6,927 nt of DNA, taken from assembly GCA_964195005.1 (NCBI GenBank), contig CAXMOO010000148.1:1-6927 (forward strand), written 5' to 3'. A program made the translations under genes and the position numbers. Shown here in pieces: positions 4,639 to 6,927 of the stretch; the first letter of the stretch is position 1, and each line of letters starts with the position of its first letter. Below the pieces are notes generated by a model, which was not told the origin of the DNA, did no database searches, and was given only the letters and a program-made list of their open reading frames with translations. Source of the stretch: JAUXLW01 sp964195005 (lineage in GTDB: Bacteria > Actinomycetota > Acidimicrobiia > Spongiisociales > SHLN01).

Positions 4639-5811
4639 ATGCGTTTCCGCCGGATCGATGATTTGCCGCCTTATGTCTTTGCCGAGGTCAACGAGCTGAA
4701 ATCGGCGGCTCGCAGAGCCGGCGATGACATCGTCGACCTCGGCTTCGGCAACCCCGACATCGCCTCGCCCCCCGCCGTGGTCGACAAGCTCATCGAGGCT
4801 GCCCGCCAGAAGAAGAACCACCGTTATTCGGCATCACGGGGTATTCCCAACCTGCGCAAAGCCGTGGCCGACCGTTACCAGCGACGCTTCGGAGTTACGG
4901 TGGATCCGGAGACTGAGGTCATAACCACCATCGGCGCGAAAGAGGGCCTGGCCCACCTGATGTGGACATTGGTCGGGCCGGGCGACGTGGCACTGGTCCC
5001 GGAACCCTCCTATCCGATACACATTTACGCTCCGGCCCTGGCAGGGGCAGAGGTGCGCAGGGTCCACCTGACAGTGGATGTTGATTTCTTCGAACGCCTC
5101 CGCGAGGAGTTTGCTCGAGCCGATCCGGCACCGCGGGTAATCCTCACGTCGTTCCCACATAACCCGACCACCGCTTGCGTCGATATCGAGTTCTTCGAGC
5201 AGTTAGTCGATTTTGCTCGAGCCAACGACGTTTTCCTGGTCAATGACTTTGCCTACGCAGATGTGTATTTCGACGACTACGTGCCTCCATCGATGCTCCA
5301 GGTTCCCGGTGCCAGGGAGGTCGGCGTTGAGCTGTATACATTGACGAAAGGCCATTCGATGGCCGGGTGGCGGGTCGGTTTCGTTGTCGGCAACTCCGAC
5401 GCTGTCTCGGCCCTCGCCAAGCTCAAGTCCTACCTCGACTACGGGACCTTTCAGCCAATACAGATTGCTTCGATCATTGCCCTCAATGAGGAGGACCAGT
5501 ATCCGAGGATGGTGTCCGAGATCTATATGCGGCGGCGTGATGTCCTGGTAGACGGCCTCAACCGGGCAGGTTGGAAGATGGACAAGCCGGCGGCGACGAT
5601 GTTCGTCTGGACAGAGATCCCCGGGCCGTATTCCGAAATGGGCTCCCTGGAGTTCACCAAGTTTCTACTGCAAACCGCCAAGGTCGCCGTCAGCCCCGGG
5701 ATCGGTTTCGGCCCGTCGGGTGAGGGCCACGTGCGCTTCGCTCTGGTTGAGAATGAGCAGCGGATCGCCCAGGCGGTCAAGAACATTCGCCGGGCGCTCG
5801 ACAAGCTCTAG
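4639..5811 (+). CDS. alaC: Alanine aminotransferase, AlaC type (class I/II PLP-dependent)
   Basis: 390 residues. The match to E. coli AlaC runs almost end to end by recollection: the start FRRIDDLPPYVFAEVNELKSAARR, then DIVDLGFGNPD, YSASRGIPNLRKA, IGAKEGLAHLMW, YPIHIYAPALAGAEVRRV, LKSYLDYGTFQP and the end GIGFGPSGEGHVRFALVEN. PLP and substrate residues visible are N175 (HNPTT), D203 (VNDFAYAD), Y206, K237 (LTKGHSMAGWR, the Schiff-base lysine) and R366 (carboxylate binding). The enzyme makes alanine from pyruvate and glutamate in the cytoplasm. An in-frame ATG-like extension back to 4522 exists, but it lies inside the previous gene and adds residues without family likeness. ATG 4639 matches the family start and the promoter. 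E. coli AlaC is 412 residues, longer mainly at the C-terminus. An LL-diaminopimelate or other class I specificity is possible but less likely. Confidence 0.9.
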   Translation: MRFRRIDDLPPYVFAEVNELKSAARRAGDDIVDLGFGNPDIASPPAVVDKLIEAARQKKNHRYSASRGIPNLRKAVADRYQRRFGVTVDPETEVITTIGAKEGLAHLMWTLVGPGDVALVPEPSYPIHIYAPALAGAEVRRVHLTVDVDFFERLREEFARADPAPRVILTSFPHNPTTACVDIEFFEQLVDFARANDVFLVNDFAYADVYFDDYVPPSMLQVPGAREVGVELYTLTKGHSMAGWRVGFVVGNSDAVSALAKLKSYLDYGTFQPIQIASIIALNEEDQYPRMVSEIYMRRRDVLVDGLNRAGWKMDKPAATMFVWTEIPGPYSEMGSLEFTKFLLQTAKVAVSPGIGFGPSGEGHVRFALVENEQRIAQAVKNIRRALDKL

Positions 5812-5847
5812 TGCACCGCCGCACAAATCCTGCGACAGAGCACGAGG

Positions 5848-6927
5848 TCACGTGCCGTCGGGGAAGGCGCTCGCCGAGTAGTTGCCGGGGGCGTTCCAGA
5901 TCATCCAGCCTACGCCGCGTTTCTCGGCTTCTTCGATGCTGGCCTTGATTTGGGCGTTGGTCCACCAGAATCCCTGCAGCCAGGGTCGCATGAGGGAAGG
6001 CTTGGTGAGGCGGGGTGTGCCGTCATCCAGGGCGCCGGCCGTGACCTCGGCCGGGTAGTCGTTGGGGTCCGGAAAACCGAGCCAGCCGTCGCTGTAGTGG
6101 CTCGGGTAGACCATGGGGCTCACCGCATCCACCACCTGCGATAGCTCCTCCGGTCGTTGCCCGATTCCCTGGTCGTCCGGTGCCGACACGACGATTCCGA
6201 AAACATCGGCGGAGAGAGCGCACCCGAGAGGGTGGAGCAGGGAGCGGGCTTCAGCCAGGAAGGATTGAATGGTTCCGACCCGGGTGGCCTCGTCCGTCTC
6301 CTCTCGAGCGTTGAAGGCCGCTCCGGTTTTGCCGGCCGGAAAGCGCACGTAGTCGAATTGGATCTCATCGAATCCCAGCTCGCAAGCCTCGACTGCCAGT
6401 GCCAGTGGGTACTCCCAGTTGGCAACGTCACGCATATCGACCCAGCTCCCCAACAACTTGGCAGCAGGGTTCTGTCTCACCCAGATGTCGTCCTCAAAAC
6501 TCACCACCCTGGTGATGGTGTAGAGCCCATGTTCCCTGGCAGCTGCCAGGAGCTCCAACGGGTCGTACATCGGCCGGATGGCCCCGTACTCCCGGGCGGC
6601 CGCCACGTTGGATTCGTAGAGCACCGCGCCCGACTCGTCCTTGGTGTCGAAAACCAGGGTGTCAACGATCGTGGTGTCGGCCAGGTCGAGCAGCCTGGCA
6701 AAGGCCTCGGGGTCGCCGGCTACGTATTTGCTGACGCGTACTGCACGGACGATGCGGGGCTCCAACGTGATCGTGATATTCGGTTCGCCGACCCACTCGA
6801 CATCGACGGAGTGCCAGGCCGGCCGGGTGATGGAGATAGTGCCGGTGGGTACGGTCAGTGAGAACGTGCCGTCGGCGCCGGTCATCATCTCTTCGCCGGC
6901 GATCGAGATCACGGAGGATGACAGGGG
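5848..6927 (-). CDS. Putative glycoside hydrolase (DUF4015) with N-terminal regulatory-like beta domain, 5' end outside window
   Basis: The frame is open to the right edge, so the start is missing; a GTG at 6912-6910 lies inside the open frame and is not a convincing start because the domain has already begun. Counting from it: residues about 1-53 (GEEMMTGADGTFSLTVPTG, ITITLEPR) look like the end of a carboxypeptidase-regulatory-like beta sandwich. From about 58 to 354 comes the DUF4015 (putative glycoside hydrolase) TIM-barrel-like domain: FDTKDESG (89-95), FDEIQFDYVRFP (181-192), SADVFG (234-239), SPMVYPSHY (265-273), RPWLQGFWW (309-317) and GWMIWNAPGNYS (335-346). D187 in FDYVRFP and D236 in SADVFG are candidate catalytic or binding acids. 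Family members are usually exported. Natural substrate is unknown. The stop is 36 bases from the convergent alaC stop. Confidence 0.88.
   Translation of the reverse strand, partial: PLSSSVISIAGEEMMTGADGTFSLTVPTGTISITRPAWHSVDVEWVGEPNITITLEPRIVRAVRVSKYVAGDPEAFARLLDLADTTIVDTLVFDTKDESGAVLYESNVAAAREYGAIRPMYDPLELLAAAREHGLYTITRVVSFEDDIWVRQNPAAKLLGSWVDMRDVANWEYPLALAVEACELGFDEIQFDYVRFPAGKTGAAFNAREETDEATRVGTIQSFLAEARSLLHPLGCALSADVFGIVVSAPDDQGIGQRPEELSQVVDAVSPMVYPSHYSDGWLGFPDPNDYPAEVTAGALDDGTPRLTKPSLMRPWLQGFWWTNAQIKASIEEAEKRGVGWMIWNAPGNYSASAFPDGT

Noticed and set aside
5808..5824. A GTGC/GCAC hairpin between alaC and the DUF4015 gene as a bidirectional terminator
   Set aside because: The stem has only 4 pairs with a 6-base loop and no T-tract on either side; no terminator can be supported in the 36-base gap.
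6157..6861. A 234-codon plus-strand open frame opposite the DUF4015 gene
   Set aside because: It is antisense to a clearly conserved protein and has no family features; it is a shadow caused by high GC at third codon positions.
1..6927. Mobile element, CRISPR, toxin-antitoxin or RNA gene content
   Set aside because: I saw no transposase, integrase, direct repeat series, tRNA-like cloverleaf or riboswitch core, and base composition looks even across the window.

Overview
The window is high-GC bacterial DNA with tightly packed genes. Short overlapping stop/start junctions, promoters reduced to a TANNNT box a few bases before a start codon, and protein types such as an ArsA-like ATPase with a C-terminal HSP20-like domain, YkvA/DUF1232, AlaC and a DUF4015 glycoside hydrolase-like protein point to an actinobacterium, possibly of the Acidimicrobiia type. 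That taxonomic placement is inference. There are no RNA genes, CRISPR arrays, insertion sequences or phage genes. The region looks like chromosomal housekeeping or conserved-hypothetical DNA rather than an accessory island.

Left edge (1-839): the last 43 codons of a molybdopterin (sulfite oxidase-type) oxidoreductase run rightward and meet a leftward gene for a membrane-anchored DM13-domain protein. Their stop codons overlap by 4 bases. A gene-poor stretch of about 220 bases follows, holding candidate promoters and a 14-base palindrome.

Centre (1060-4177): a small three-helix membrane protein is directly abutted by a calcineurin-like metallophosphoesterase. A separate promoter-like box precedes a four-gene translationally coupled cluster: SRPBCC lipid-binding-fold protein, ArsA/Get3-like ATPase, a 58-residue acidic helical protein of no known family (3780-3956), and a DUF2007 protein. 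All three junctions in this cluster overlap (TGATG, ATGA, TGATG). The ATPase has one cysteine only, so it has neither the arsenite-binding cysteines of ArsA nor the zinc CXXC of Get3. I read the cluster as a candidate undescribed membrane-protein or lipid handling module, which is inference from domains and gene order.

Right part (4190-6927): a YkvA/DUF1232 membrane-associated protein and an AlaC-type alanine aminotransferase each have a TANNNT box just upstream of an ATG without a Shine-Dalgarno sequence, as in leaderless genes. A convergent putative glycoside hydrolase (DUF4015) with an N-terminal carboxypeptidase-regulatory-like beta domain runs off the right edge.
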